A DNA stretch of 64,000 nt from Peribacillus simplex NBRC 15720 = DSM 1321 (GCF_002243645.1 NZ_CP017704.1:248001-312000); one strand, 5' to 3'; counted from the first letter of the stretch, positions 52,270-61,962 are shown. Notes: generated by a model from the letters alone, not told the origin. Made by a program: numbers and translations.

Positions 52270-52977
52270 TCAGTTTTTCCGGGACATTTTCATAGCGAAT
52301 GAGTACATATCCGAGCGGAATAATCCTTTATAATATTCTACTAAGTTACCATCAGAATCAAAAATCATCCGTTCTGTAATCAGCAAACACATCGTTTCTG
52401 TTATACCTAAATGTTCAGCATCTTCTTTAGTTGGAAAGCCACAGGTTATAATTTGTTCCGCTTCACAAAAGTTAATGTTTAAATCACCTTCGAGTGCGTC
52501 ATACAATACGGTGGTACTTAAATCGAATTTCGTCAATTTTTTTCCTAGGTCCAAAGAATAATAATGCAATTCAATGGCTATGGGGACATCCCCCTGTAAC
52601 CGCAGCCTCTTAATATGGTATGATTCATCTTCAAAGCCATTTGCATCAGCTATATTTTCAGGTGTCATTACACGGCCATGGTCTAGTAATTCAATCCCCA
52701 TACTTTTAGTGGTTTCAGTGAAACTTATCATCTTTAGCCATTCCTGTACAGGTTTAAGGGAGACGAACGTTCCCTTTCCATGCCTCTTTTCCAATATCCC
52801 CTCACGAACCAGGATGGATACGGCTTCCCTAACAGTACTCCTGCTGACAGAATACATATCCATGAGTTCCCTTTCACTCGGGATTTTGTCTTTATAATAA
52901 CCTTCCAAAATCTGATCTTCCAATATGGTTTTCAATTGAGCATGTAAAGGGATTGGATTTTTAAAGTCTAACTCCAT
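52270..52977 (-). CDS. GntR family regulator (HutC/UTRA type)
   Basis: 235 residues. N-terminal winged helix-turn-helix (IPSERELMDMYSVSRSTVREA near 38-58, then REGILEKRHGKGTFVS), followed by a UTRA ligand-binding domain. ATG behind TTTGGAGG. It stands 3' of the taurine/phosphonate genes with its own promoter. A motif in its promoter recurs between phnX and xsc, so it probably controls both itself and that cluster. Confidence 0.9.
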   Translation of the reverse strand: MELDFKNPIPLHAQLKTILEDQILEGYYKDKIPSERELMDMYSVSRSTVREAVSILVREGILEKRHGKGTFVSLKPVQEWLKMISFTETTKSMGIELLDHGRVMTPENIADANGFEDESYHIKRLRLQGDVPIAIELHYYSLDLGKKLTKFDLSTTVLYDALEGDLNINFCEAEQIITCGFPTKEDAEHLGITETMCLLITERMIFDSDGNLVEYYKGLFRSDMYSFAMKMSRKN

Positions 52978-53011
52978 AAAATTTCCTCCAAACAGAAAAA
53001 GACATCGTAAT

Positions 53012-53024
53012 GTTCGTATCAGTT
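53012..53024. promoter_or_regulatory. GTTCGTATCAGTT motif in the gntR promoter
   Basis: Matches GTCCGTACCAGTT at 58561-58573 (upstream of xsc) in 11 of 13 positions; flanks also show similarity. Candidate binding site of the GntR regulator. Confidence 0.5.
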
Positions 53025-53143
53025 CTTATATTGTAAACCAAATAGTTATAATATTCAAACATACCAGCGTTCATTTTTTTCCTTAAATTAGGATTTTTTT
53101 AATTTTTCACTCTTTCTTTCCCAAAAACGTTTTCTTCGGATGT

Positions 53144-53178
53144 ATAAAAAAAACCTGAATAGATCTATATATTCAGGG
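53144..53178 (-). terminator. Terminator after the YeiH-type exporter gene
   Basis: CCTGAATA/TATTCAGG followed on the minus strand by eight T residues. Confidence 0.85.
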
Positions 53179-53247
53179 CTTATCCATATGCATTCTTCAT
53201 CACATTTCAGGCATATCTAACTGGGACAACAATGGAAAGCTTATATA

Positions 53248-54300
53248 TTAAACGATAAAGTACGATATTATGGAAAGCAGCAAAGAGGTAATGGTCATGG
53301 CTAAAAGAGGACGCATGGCTTTTGTCCGCAATGCCTGCAGACTAACATTCAGTCCAAGACCGATCATGGCCATTGTCAATATAAATGTAGTCGTTTTGGA
53401 TATGCCTTCCATTACGAGAGGCGAGACCGTAATATAAGTTCCAAACACATAACTTCCTATTAGACTCATGATTATAAAACCAACGAGGAACCATGGAAAA
53501 TCAATTTTGGCATCATTGCCCATTTTCCCGGATGTGCGTTTTTTCATCCAATACATAAAAATGAAACATAAAGGGATAAGTAAAAAGACACGGCCCAATT
53601 TTGCGAGGAGTGCAATCGCTAGCGCATCTTCACCAGCCGGTGCTCCTGCCAATGCAACATGGGCGATTTCATGAAGACTGATCCCAGACCAGATTCCATA
53701 ATCCAAAGCAGATAGCGGAAGGATCGGACGTAAAAGTGTATAAACTATGGAGAAAAGTGTTCCCATTAAAGCAATTATTCCGACGCCTATTGCTGTATCC
53801 TCTTCCTTCGCTTTCACGATTGGAGATATTGCCGCAATGGCTGCTGCACCACATATCCCGGTTCCTACAGCAAGAAGAAGGGAAATGGAAGCATCTGCCT
53901 TAAGCCACTTTGCAATCAGGACCATCACGACTATGGCAAATGTTACTGTCCCTATGTCACGTACCAACAGCGGCAGTCCCTGATTGAAAATCACATCGAT
54001 ATTTAATTTCAACCCGTATAAAATAATGGCAAAACGCAAAAGTTTTTTTGCGGAAAATTCAATTCCCGTCCGGAACTTTTCTGGATATCCCGCTATTTGA
54101 CGATAAATCACGGCAATGATGATCGAGCATGCAAGAGGGCCGATTCGATTGAATCCTGAAATCTTGGACAGCCCCAAGCCTAAGAGGGCAATAAAAAAGG
54201 TGAAAGCGATACCGCTCAGCCACAAAAGCACCTTATTTTGAAGCGGTTTTTGCTGCGCCTGAGGTGTTTCTTCCAGCGGCACATATTTTTCCAATTCCAT
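53248..54300 (-). CDS. YeiH family putative sulfate/sulfite exporter
   Basis: 350 residues, about ten hydrophobic segments. LKLNIDVIFNQG near 97, AVGTGICGAAAIAAISPIVKA near 142-162, and SGISLHEIAHVALAGAP near 206-222 are the conserved blocks of the YeiH (UPF0324) family. In taurine-degrading bacteria such exporters are thought to remove the sulfite or sulfate formed by Xsc, which fits this cluster. ATG behind GGGGGAAGG. Confidence 0.88.
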   Translation of the reverse strand: MELEKYVPLEETPQAQQKPLQNKVLLWLSGIAFTFFIALLGLGLSKISGFNRIGPLACSIIIAVIYRQIAGYPEKFRTGIEFSAKKLLRFAIILYGLKLNIDVIFNQGLPLLVRDIGTVTFAIVVMVLIAKWLKADASISLLLAVGTGICGAAAIAAISPIVKAKEEDTAIGVGIIALMGTLFSIVYTLLRPILPLSALDYGIWSGISLHEIAHVALAGAPAGEDALAIALLAKLGRVFLLIPLCFIFMYWMKKRTSGKMGNDAKIDFPWFLVGFIIMSLIGSYVFGTYITVSPLVMEGISKTTTFILTMAMIGLGLNVSLQALRTKAMRPLLAMTITSLLLSIISYFIV

Positions 54301-54345
54301 ACATTCCTTCCCCCTTTCCAGATAAACTAAAGCCCAAATTACGTA

Positions 54346-55095
54346 TCATCCCCTCCTTTCAATCGTTTGAAAAAAATCGGTTTCTTCTTTATTAATAGGT
54401 GAATTCCCTTTGATAAAATACTCGGATTTCTTTAAAAAAGGCAAGCTTGGATTTTGATTACCCCATAATTCAGGAACGGCTAGAGTCTGGGAACGATGGG
54501 ACCTTAAGGCACGGATCTTTTTCTTTAAAGTCCCTGCTATATTCACTCTTGTGATACTGCTCAGCCCGTTTTCCTTTAACCATTCATCATAAAAAGAATG
54601 CCAAAGGACAAAGTACAGACTATGAACCTTAAAAGCTGGAAATACTGGATCTGGATAAAAATCGGGATCACCGGATTTTAGAAAAGCAAATTCGGCAGCA
54701 TGGCCAATCGCACAATGGTCTGGATGCCCCCCATATTTCTCATGGAATGTTACTAGTGCATTCGGTTGAACCTCACGAATCACCTTTACGATTCTCTCCG
54801 CCAATAAATCGAAGCTTTCAAATTCAATCGTTTTATCCCTTACGTTTAAAAATCGCAGGTCGCTGATCCCCAATTCTTCACAAGCTCTTTTTAACTCCTC
54901 TATCCTTAGTTCAGACAATGCCTCCCTTGTTGTAAGAATGGGATTTCCCATGCGCCTGCCCATTTCGCCTTTTGTCGCACATAGTAAAGTTATATGAACA
55001 CCTTGCTCAGACATTTTGGCAATGGTTCCGCCACACAGGAATGATTCATCATCGGGATGAGCAAGAACCACCAATAACCTTTGTTGTGATTGCAT
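54346..55095 (-). CDS. PIG-L family deacetylase
   Basis: 249 residues. LVVLAHPDDESFLCGGTIAK near 8-27 gives the zinc-binding His-Asp-Asp, and GGHPDHCAIGHAAEF near 125-139 gives the later zinc His. The closest functions I know are BshB-type deacetylases (bacillithiol synthesis and conjugate processing); an amidase for another N-acyl compound is possible. It lies between the aminotransferase and exporter genes, where no established taurine pathway needs a deacetylase. Confidence 0.85.
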   Translation of the reverse strand: MQSQQRLLVVLAHPDDESFLCGGTIAKMSEQGVHITLLCATKGEMGRRMGNPILTTREALSELRIEELKRACEELGISDLRFLNVRDKTIEFESFDLLAERIVKVIREVQPNALVTFHEKYGGHPDHCAIGHAAEFAFLKSGDPDFYPDPVFPAFKVHSLYFVLWHSFYDEWLKENGLSSITRVNIAGTLKKKIRALRSHRSQTLAVPELWGNQNPSLPFLKKSEYFIKGNSPINKEETDFFQTIERRG

Positions 55096-55245
55096 ATTTC
55101 CTCCTACTTCGGATTCTCCAGTTTTCCCACACTGTTAGACCCTATATGAAAAAATGGACATGGATGTCAAAACGGTTAGACATATCATGCCCATTTTCAA
55201 ATTCGTCTATAAATATAGCACCCTAAAGCTAATCATCTTTTATTG

Positions 55246-56604
55246 TTAGCATAATTCATATAAAACGGATTTAACCGTTTCTATGACAAAGCGTAAATCT
55301 TCAACGGTCGAAGATAAAGGCGGTGCAATGATCAATACATTTCCATATCCAGGAACTGTATCACCATTACGGCCGATGATAAGACCCTTTTCCTTGCAAG
55401 CCCCTATTATTTTACCCATGAATTCATCGGAAACAGGCGTTTTTGTCTTTTTATCCTCTACTAATTCAATGCCATATAAAAACCCAACTCCCCGAACTTC
55501 CCCTACTTTATCCAGGGCTGTCAATTCAAAGAGCTCACTTAGTGTCGAGTCACTAAGTTCAGATACCCGTTGAACGATTTTTTCATTTTCTAAGATTTCA
55601 ATGTTCTTTAGCGCAACTGCGCAGGATGCTGGGTGGCCTCCATATGTTGACACATGTCTGAAATGATTTAAATTTCCGTTCTCTTTGAATTTCTCATAAA
55701 TCCTGGAATTCACTGCCGTTGCTCCAAGTGGAAGATAACCACTAGTCAAACCCTTTGCCATTGTAACAATATCCGGTTGAACCCCATCGGAGTGCATGAA
55801 CCCAAACATTTTTCCGGTTCTTCCAAAACCTGAAACCACTTCATCCACAATTAAAAGAACATCATGCTTCTTACAGATTTCCGAAACCCTCGTTAAGTAT
55901 TCTTTCGAAGGAATAAGGACCCCGCCACCAGAGATGAATGGTTCAAGAATAACACCTGCTACCGTTTCAGCACCTTCAAAGTTAATGACCTGATCGATAT
56001 ATTCAGCTGCAAGCAAATCGGAATTTTCAACGTTTTCCCCAAAAGGGCTTCGATAACTGTACGGCGGTGGCACATGCAGGAAACCTGGAACCGCCGGATC
56101 ATATTTCACTCTCCGATTAGCCTGTGCGGTTGCGCTAAGCGCGCCAAAAGTATTGCCATGATAAGCTCTATACCTTGAGATGAATTTGTATTTACCCTGA
56201 TTCCCATTTTGAGAATGATATTGCCTGGCTATTTTAAAAGCTGTCTCATTCGCCTCAGAGCCGCTGTTCGTAAAAAAAGTTGTATAAGAGCCCTTTAAAT
56301 GTTCACTTATTTTTGCAGATAATTCGATTGCCGGCTTATGGCTTAACGTTAAAGGGAAGTAAGATAAGTTAATCATTTGTTCATAGGCTGCCTGGGCAAT
56401 CTCTTTTCGCCCGTGCCCGAGGTTCAAGCACCATAAACCGGAAACCCCATCTAAATATTTATCACCTTTAGTATCTGTGAACCATGAGCCGGATCCTTCT
56501 GTAGCCATCATGGGAGCATCCTTCTCATAATAGCGATGCATCGCATGCCATAAATGGTCTTTATCCATTTGAACAAGGTCTTTCGTTTCAGTTTCCATCT
56601 TCAC
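55246..56604 (-). CDS. tpa: Class III aminotransferase, probable taurine--pyruvate aminotransferase
   Basis: 452 residues from a GTG preceded by AAGGGGG (an ATG two codons later and a longer frame from 56637 are alternatives). PLP lysine in TMAKGLTSGYLPLGA near 280-295; FTNSGSEANETAFKIARQYH near 100-120 and LIVDEVVSGFGRTG near 246-259 are class III signatures. Assignment to taurine rests on the adjacent xsc: Tpa makes sulfoacetaldehyde, Xsc's substrate. Given phnX nearby, 2-aminoethylphosphonate may also be a substrate. Confidence 0.82.
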   Translation of the reverse strand: MKMETETKDLVQMDKDHLWHAMHRYYEKDAPMMATEGSGSWFTDTKGDKYLDGVSGLWCLNLGHGRKEIAQAAYEQMINLSYFPLTLSHKPAIELSAKISEHLKGSYTTFFTNSGSEANETAFKIARQYHSQNGNQGKYKFISRYRAYHGNTFGALSATAQANRRVKYDPAVPGFLHVPPPYSYRSPFGENVENSDLLAAEYIDQVINFEGAETVAGVILEPFISGGGVLIPSKEYLTRVSEICKKHDVLLIVDEVVSGFGRTGKMFGFMHSDGVQPDIVTMAKGLTSGYLPLGATAVNSRIYEKFKENGNLNHFRHVSTYGGHPASCAVALKNIEILENEKIVQRVSELSDSTLSELFELTALDKVGEVRGVGFLYGIELVEDKKTKTPVSDEFMGKIIGACKEKGLIIGRNGDTVPGYGNVLIIAPPLSSTVEDLRFVIETVKSVLYELC

Positions 56605-56688
56605 TATTGAAACCCCCTTATTTTTCATTGAATGCAATTAAGTTAAGTTCCCATGCTGTTACAGATCTTTTAGAGCAAATTGGTGATA

Positions 56689-56724
56689 GTGCGATGACTC
56701 AAATAGTTCACCAAGTCATCGCAC
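56689..56724. repeat. 11 bp perfect inverted repeat between xsc and tpa
   Basis: GTGCGATGACT and AGTCATCGCAC surround 14 bases. No T-run follows, so it is more likely an mRNA-stability or partial-termination structure, or an operator, than a full terminator. Confidence 0.5.
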
Positions 56725-56749
56725 AAGTCATATCACTCTTTTCACACCA

Positions 56750-58513
56750 TTATTTATCCCAGTTTTTATGATCTAAATGAGAATATTTTTCTAATAATCT
56801 AGTAGGCATTTTTAATGCATCTTTTCTAAATGGAGGGGCTAATTGTGTTCCATCCACTTGTATATCAATCACAGTCGGTTTGTTTGATTGTATTGCTTTT
56901 TCAATGACAGGACCTAACTCCTCAGGTTTTTCCACTCTTATACCAACAGCACCCATAGATCGGGCAACTTCTGCAAAATCAGGATTTTGGATATCAGCCC
57001 CTACAAAACGGTTATTATAAAAATCTACCTGATTCTTTTTCTCTGCGCACCATGCATTATTATTGAAGACACATGCTATAACAGGTATGTTTTCTTCTAC
57101 GGCCGTACTCACTTCATGTAAGCTCATGCCCCATGCGCCATCTCCAACAATGGCTATAACAGGCGTATTCGGCTCAGCTAATTTGGCACCTAGTGCGGAT
57201 GGGTAAGCAAATCCCGTATTCCCGAATGTAAGCGCAGCGATATGCCTGCGGCTCTGATTGAATTTCAAGTAAGCGTTTGCAGTTGACGATACATTACCAA
57301 TATCTGTAGTAACGATGGCATTTTCAGGCAACACTTTAGTCAATTCCAGTAGGGCTCGTCGCGGATTGATAGGGGTTCCATCAATCATCGCAAGTTTCAC
57401 CAATTCTTCTTCCCATTTTTGTTTTTCATTCGTTACTTCGACTATCCGCTCTTTTTCTTGTTTTAGTTTAGGTTTACTAGCCTTCAAGCGTTTTAAGATT
57501 TCACGACTCGCTTCACGGGCATCTCCGATGATCCCGACTTCAACAGGGTGCGTCCTCGCTATTTGCCTTGGGTTAATATCTATTTGGATGATTTGCGCAT
57601 CTTTAGGGAAATAATCAATGTCATAGCATGGTAACGTTCCAAATACCGATAATCTTGTACCGACCGCCAATATGACATCCGCTTTCTTAAGTGTATTCAT
57701 GGCAGCCTTTGAACCCATGTACCCGATTGGGCCGACTGACAATGGATGATCAGCAGGAAAGGCATCATTATGCATATAGGAGACAGCTACCGGAGCTGTT
57801 AAATATTCTGCAATATTCTTAATTTCCTCAATGCCATCTGAATCAACCGTTCCCCTACCGGAAATGATGACAGGATACTCAGCCTCAGCTAAAATTTCAG
57901 CCGCTCTATCCAAGGATGCAGAAGATCCGCAGCCCCTTTCATCTACGCGATATTGATGTGGTTGAAGTATTTGATCTTCCACTTCACCATAGAAGTAATC
58001 ACGGGGGATATCGAATAAAACCGGTCCCCTCTCGGCATAGGCAATCCGAAATGCTGTCCTAAGGCAATCAGCGACCCGGCCTGGGTGTGTCACTCTAACC
58101 GTTTCTTTCGTGATTGCCTTGAAGATGGAAACCTGATCACATTCTTGAAAACCATCCCATCCAACTGTTGGTGTACCAGCTGAAGGTGATATGACCACCA
58201 TAGGAGTATGAGCTTGATTGGCCGCTGCAACAGAGGTGACCATATTCGTCATTCCAGGTCCGTTTTGCCCGATGACAACTCCTGCAACACCAGAGACACG
58301 ACAATAGGCATCTTCCATATGTGCTGCACTTTGTTCATGGCGGACACCAATGAAACGAATGCCTGCAGTTGGCAATAAATCAAGCATATCCATGAAAGCA
58401 GATCCCAGAATTCCCGAGATATGTTTAACTCCCTCGGCCACTAATGTCTCAACGATGGCTTCACTTGGTGTCATTTTAACTTTCGTTCCTCTTATCATTT
58501 TTGTTTCGACCAT
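56750..58513 (-). CDS. xsc: Sulfoacetaldehyde acetyltransferase
   Basis: 587 residues, the family length. A thiamine-diphosphate enzyme that converts sulfoacetaldehyde and phosphate to acetyl phosphate and sulfite. Visible: [20 protein letters not shown] at the N-terminus, the cofactor Glu in [17 protein letters not shown] near 56, and the diphosphate motif [12 protein letters not shown]...NNNAW near 453-485. The [13 protein letters not shown] and [10 protein letters not shown] segments distinguish Xsc from acetolactate synthase. ATG behind AAGGAG. Confidence 0.93.
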   Translation of the reverse strand: MVETKMIRGTKVKMTPSEAIVETLVAEGVKHISGILGSAFMDMLDLLPTAGIRFIGVRHEQSAAHMEDAYCRVSGVAGVVIGQNGPGMTNMVTSVAAANQAHTPMVVISPSAGTPTVGWDGFQECDQVSIFKAITKETVRVTHPGRVADCLRTAFRIAYAERGPVLFDIPRDYFYGEVEDQILQPHQYRVDERGCGSSASLDRAAEILAEAEYPVIISGRGTVDSDGIEEIKNIAEYLTAPVAVSYMHNDAFPADHPLSVGPIGYMGSKAAMNTLKKADVILAVGTRLSVFGTLPCYDIDYFPKDAQIIQIDINPRQIARTHPVEVGIIGDAREASREILKRLKASKPKLKQEKERIVEVTNEKQKWEEELVKLAMIDGTPINPRRALLELTKVLPENAIVTTDIGNVSSTANAYLKFNQSRRHIAALTFGNTGFAYPSALGAKLAEPNTPVIAIVGDGAWGMSLHEVSTAVEENIPVIACVFNNNAWCAEKKNQVDFYNNRFVGADIQNPDFAEVARSMGAVGIRVEKPEELGPVIEKAIQSNKPTVIDIQVDGTQLAPPFRKDALKMPTRLLEKYSHLDHKNWDK

Positions 58514-58560
58514 AGCACATTCTCCTTAATTATATTTATTTCTGATAATGACGTTGCGAC

Positions 58561-58597
58561 GTCCGTACCAGTTATAAGATGTATAATACTAGTATTA
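58561..58597. promoter_or_regulatory. xsc upstream region: shared motif plus palindrome
   Basis: GTCCGTACCAGTT (58561-58573) matches the gntR promoter motif, and TAATACTAGTATTA (58584-58597) is a perfect 14 bp palindrome. Both lie in the 173 bp between phnX and xsc, suggesting a regulated internal promoter. Confidence 0.55.
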
Positions 58598-58686
58598 GGT
58601 GTAACAGTCAATGAATAAATTGAATATTTTGAATTTATTTAAAATCTCTGACCAACATAGTCACTACTCATGTATTTGAATCTTTT

Positions 58687-59517
58687 TTAACCAATAAATA
58701 TATCCTTTTTTTCTGTCAATCTGTAGTTGATTCTATCGATGATCTCCAATAAATCACCTATTTCATCAATTACGAAATCGGCACCTGCATTCAAAAAACG
58801 GTTTTCAGCATGTTTCATCCGTTTTTGCAGATCATATGGGTCCATTTCGTTGATTTCTGCTTCTGAAAGGCCGATTTCACTGCCGCCTTTCAATACGGCA
58901 ACAGTCCACATTCCCGCAGATATGCCTTCTTTGATGTCACTGATCGTATCGCCGACTTTAACGATTTTGCTGAGTGGATACACTTGGAGATTCATCGCCG
59001 TCTTAAAGCACATCCAAGGGGCAGGCCTTCCTGTAGGCACATCGGTAGACGCAACAATGGAATCTGGATGATAGCCCCATTTTTTCGCCTCTTCTTTAAC
59101 AACATCAATCATTTCACGAGTATACCCTGTTGTCGAACCGATTTTTATTCCTTGCTGCCTTAAACGGCCAACTAATTCAATTACGCCTGGTATTGGCTTG
59201 GCGTTCTCCTTAAGAACCTTAAAAAGCAAAGCCTCAAAGTCCATATATAATGATTTTAGATCTCTTTCGTCTGCTTCTTTCCCGAATTTAGCAATCCATA
59301 AATTGGAGATTCGTTTCATTTTCAGGAGTTCCTTTATATGATCCATTTTCAATAAACCCATAGGTTCCCTTGCTTCCTTAATTGTAATATCTATCCCCCT
59401 TATCCTGAATATCTCGACAAAAGCTTGGACCGGTGCAAAACAACCATAATCCACCGTCGTTCCTGCCCAATCAAATATCACTGCCTGAACCTCTTTGCAT
59501 TCTTTTGCACTTTCCAA
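58687..59517 (-). CDS. phnX: Phosphonoacetaldehyde hydrolase (phosphonatase)
   Basis: 276 residues, TTG start behind GGAGGGG. HAD-superfamily: the nucleophile Asp is in VIFDWAGTTVDYG near 13-25, the Schiff-base lysine in MGLLKMDHIKELL near 53-65, and GDTISDIKEG near 195 carries the Mg ligands. These match Bacillus PhnX closely. It splits phosphonoacetaldehyde into acetaldehyde and phosphate. No class V PhnW transaminase is adjacent; the class III aminotransferase downstream may supply the aldehyde. Confidence 0.93.
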   Translation of the reverse strand: MESAKECKEVQAVIFDWAGTTVDYGCFAPVQAFVEIFRIRGIDITIKEAREPMGLLKMDHIKELLKMKRISNLWIAKFGKEADERDLKSLYMDFEALLFKVLKENAKPIPGVIELVGRLRQQGIKIGSTTGYTREMIDVVKEEAKKWGYHPDSIVASTDVPTGRPAPWMCFKTAMNLQVYPLSKIVKVGDTISDIKEGISAGMWTVAVLKGGSEIGLSEAEINEMDPYDLQKRMKHAENRFLNAGADFVIDEIGDLLEIIDRINYRLTEKKDIFIG

Positions 59518-59585
59518 TCTAAGTTCCCCTCCTCTTCCTTACCTCCTCCAAAATCACCAAACTTGCTAAACCTGTTAAAACCCAT
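59478..59585 (-). CDS. Candidate small ORF / leader peptide overlapping the phnX start
   Basis: An ATG preceded by CAGGAGGGG opens a 35-codon frame that ends inside phnX in another frame. The product (MGFNRFSKFGDFGGGKEEEG...) is Gly- and charge-rich with no recognised family. The strong ribosome site is the only support; it may be a translated leader affecting phnX, or chance. Confidence 0.3.
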   Translation of the reverse strand: MGFNRFSKFGDFGGGKEEEGNLDWKVQKNAKRFRQ

Positions 59586-59622
59586 AAATCCCCTCCTGGT
59601 GATAACCGGGTATAAAGATAAT

Positions 59623-60081
59623 TCATCTTACTTCTTCCAAAAATAACTGTAAATCTTCTTTAGTAGCTTCAGAGAGACGTTTAATCTTTTCAAGGTCCTT
59701 ATCCGGATTCCCTGACTCCCCAATTAATGGGTAAAGGTTTTTCTCAATCCTTTCATACCAATTGGGGTATTCACCTTCCACTTGCTTTTCTATCGAATCC
59801 CAAGTTGAACTGATCTCTTTTCCCATTTCTTGAATTTTCTCTGAATCCGCCTCCGTACTTATTTCTGATTCCAATCCTTTTATGGATTGAATCACATCGC
59901 CGACACCTTTTTTAATAACCTCTGCATTTTGGGTTTCACCCGTATTTGAATCCGGATTTTCATTCATGACTGGACTTTTTTCTTGTTGAGCCTCGTCCGG
60001 TTCAGCTGAATTATTGCAGCCTGACAGCAATATGGCTCCAAGGACAACCCCACTAGTTATTACACGGAAACCATTCAGCAT
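59623..60081 (-). CDS. Putative lipoprotein
   Basis: 152 residues from the ATG behind AAGGAGGG. The N-terminus is a lipoprotein signal with lipobox LLSGC (Cys near residue 22). The mature part is acidic and predicted helical (VGDVIQSIKGLESEI, EEISSTWDSIEKQV-like stretches). It resembles short Bacillus surface lipoproteins of unknown role. It would be anchored on the outer face of the membrane. Confidence 0.75.
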   Translation of the reverse strand: MLNGFRVITSGVVLGAILLSGCNNSAEPDEAQQEKSPVMNENPDSNTGETQNAEVIKKGVGDVIQSIKGLESEISTEADSEKIQEMGKEISSTWDSIEKQVEGEYPNWYERIEKNLYPLIGESGNPDKDLEKIKRLSEATKEDLQLFLEEVR

Positions 60082-60256
60082 AATCCCTCCTTCATGATTT
60101 AAAGGACAGATGTCACCAAGCACTTGTTGGCACAACTCTCTTTTTCTATGGGAAATCATATTCTAGCTGATTAGTGATTGAAGAATTTTGTCTGAGGAAT
60201 TCCATAGAAGTAAACGAAGCATTACCTTAAATTAAATCAATGGTATAGAGGCAAAG

Positions 60257-61669
60257 CTATAACTTTTCAGAATTAGGGGAACCAGAAACAATATTTAATT
60301 CATTCTCCATATACTTCGCTTTTTTTCGCCGAATGAAAAAGAATGAACAGATAACGATCAAGCTAAATAGCATGGTAAAGATAAACTGTGGACGCTGCGA
60401 ATCGATAAATGCCATTAATATTAACACGGAAACCATGGAAATTATCGTTGCATAAGTCAAATACGGGAATAACCACATTTTAATTTTAAAAATTCCGGGA
60501 TTCTCTTTCTCCATTCTCTTCCTTAATCGCAGATGGGAAACCGCAATGGCCAGATAAACAAGAATTCCGACTCCACCCGAGGAATTCACTAAAAAGAAAA
60601 AGATTTTATCAGGTGAAACATAACTGAAAATGGTGCTGATAAAGGCAAATAAAGTAGAGCCGACTACAGCAAATATAGGGACACCGTTCTTGCTCACTTT
60701 TGAAAATAACTTTGGAGCGTCACCCTTTTGTGCAAGTGAAAATAACATGCGTGAACTCGTATATAATCCCGAATTCAAACAGGAAAGCAATGCAATGAGA
60801 ATCACTATATTCATGATCAGGGCAGCAGAAGGGATTCCCATCATTTCAAGTACGGCAACAAATGGACTTTTCAGCAAAGAAGCCGAATTCCAGGGTAATA
60901 GCGTCACTAGTATTGCGATGGACCCAATATAGAAAATCAGGATTCGCCAAACCACACTATTCAATGCACTTCTAACTGACTTAACCGGATCACTGGTCTC
61001 ACCCGCGGCAATAGCTGGAATTTCCACGCCAACAAATGCATGAAATACAATTGCGACTCCAACAAGCACAGAACTTAGTCCATTTGGAATAAAACCGCCG
61101 AAATCCAAAAGATTGGAAGCGCCAGGTGGTTTTATCGTTGGAATAAACCCTAATATCACTGCCACACCCAAGCACAAAAATAGTATGATACTGATTATTT
61201 TAATGATTGAAAACCAATATTCGAACTCACCAAACGATTTTACGGAAAAAATATTCGTCATTTTCAATAGGATAATCAATGATAGACTTATGACCCAGAC
61301 GGGAACGGAAGGAAGCCAGCTGTGTATGATCGCAGCTCCCGCTGTTGCTTCCAAAGCAATTACGATAACCCAAAAGAACCAATATAACCAACCTGTTGTA
61401 AAACCGGCCCATTCACCAATCCCCTCTCTTGCATAAACGGCAAAAGATCCAGTATTGGGATTCACTGTGGCCATTTCCCCAAGCATCCTCATGACTAAAA
61501 CAACAATCAAGCCTGCCAAAACATATGATAATACCGCCCCGGGGCCCGTTTGACCAATAATGATACCGCTTCCTACGAATAAACCAGCGCCTATGACACC
61601 ACTCAAAGATATCATCGTTAAATGTCTTTGTTTCAGACCTGGTTTCAGTTCTTCCTGTTGATGTTTCAT
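60257..61669 (-). CDS. Amino acid permease (APC family, GABA permease-like)
   Basis: About 470 residues from the ATG at 61669; the GGAGG lies very close to it, and GTG/TTG codons just upstream (to 61681) are alternatives. Twelve hydrophobic segments. GLKQRHLTMISLSGVIGAGLF before and in helix 1 and the EMATVNPNTGSFAVYARE loop are AAT/GABA-permease hallmarks. The substrate is not readable. It has a clear sigma-A promoter with an operator-like repeat and a long leader. Confidence 0.88.
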   Translation of the reverse strand: MKHQQEELKPGLKQRHLTMISLSGVIGAGLFVGSGIIIGQTGPGAVLSYVLAGLIVVLVMRMLGEMATVNPNTGSFAVYAREGIGEWAGFTTGWLYWFFWVIVIALEATAGAAIIHSWLPSVPVWVISLSLIILLKMTNIFSVKSFGEFEYWFSIIKIISIILFLCLGVAVILGFIPTIKPPGASNLLDFGGFIPNGLSSVLVGVAIVFHAFVGVEIPAIAAGETSDPVKSVRSALNSVVWRILIFYIGSIAILVTLLPWNSASLLKSPFVAVLEMMGIPSAALIMNIVILIALLSCLNSGLYTSSRMLFSLAQKGDAPKLFSKVSKNGVPIFAVVGSTLFAFISTIFSYVSPDKIFFFLVNSSGGVGILVYLAIAVSHLRLRKRMEKENPGIFKIKMWLFPYLTYATIISMVSVLILMAFIDSQRPQFIFTMLFSLIVICSFFFIRRKKAKYMENELNIVSGSPNSEKL

Positions 61670-61891
61670 ACCCTCCACCAACTTTCAATATTTTGGGGAA
61701 TCAACTAAGATAATCGCTACTTGAATGTAAAAACAAGCTTTTCGGCTGCCTGTCCTTTACACTTTCACAAAGATAGTGGGAACTTGGAAACATGGCATTT
61801 TAAAAACAACACAGGAGATTACGCTATGAACTTAAGATTCTATATCACTAGTCCTCCTTCCTTAAGGCTATTTTGAAATTCGAAGCAGATT

Positions 61892-61915
61892 TAACATCAC
61901 TACGTCATGATGTTA
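61892..61915. promoter_or_regulatory. Inverted repeat TAACATCA-N8-TGATGTTA
   Basis: Exact 8 bp arms 8 bp apart, starting about 12 bp after the predicted start of the permease transcript, a repressor-like position. Confidence 0.5.
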
Positions 61916-61933
61916 GTACCACTTTCTATGTGT

Positions 61934-61962
61934 ATAATACACTCTGATTTTTTTAAAGTCAA
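61934..61962 (-). promoter_or_regulatory. Sigma-A promoter of the amino acid permease gene
   Basis: Minus strand TTGACT (61957-61962), 17 bp, TATTAT (61934-61939). It implies a leader of about 250 nt. Confidence 0.7.
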
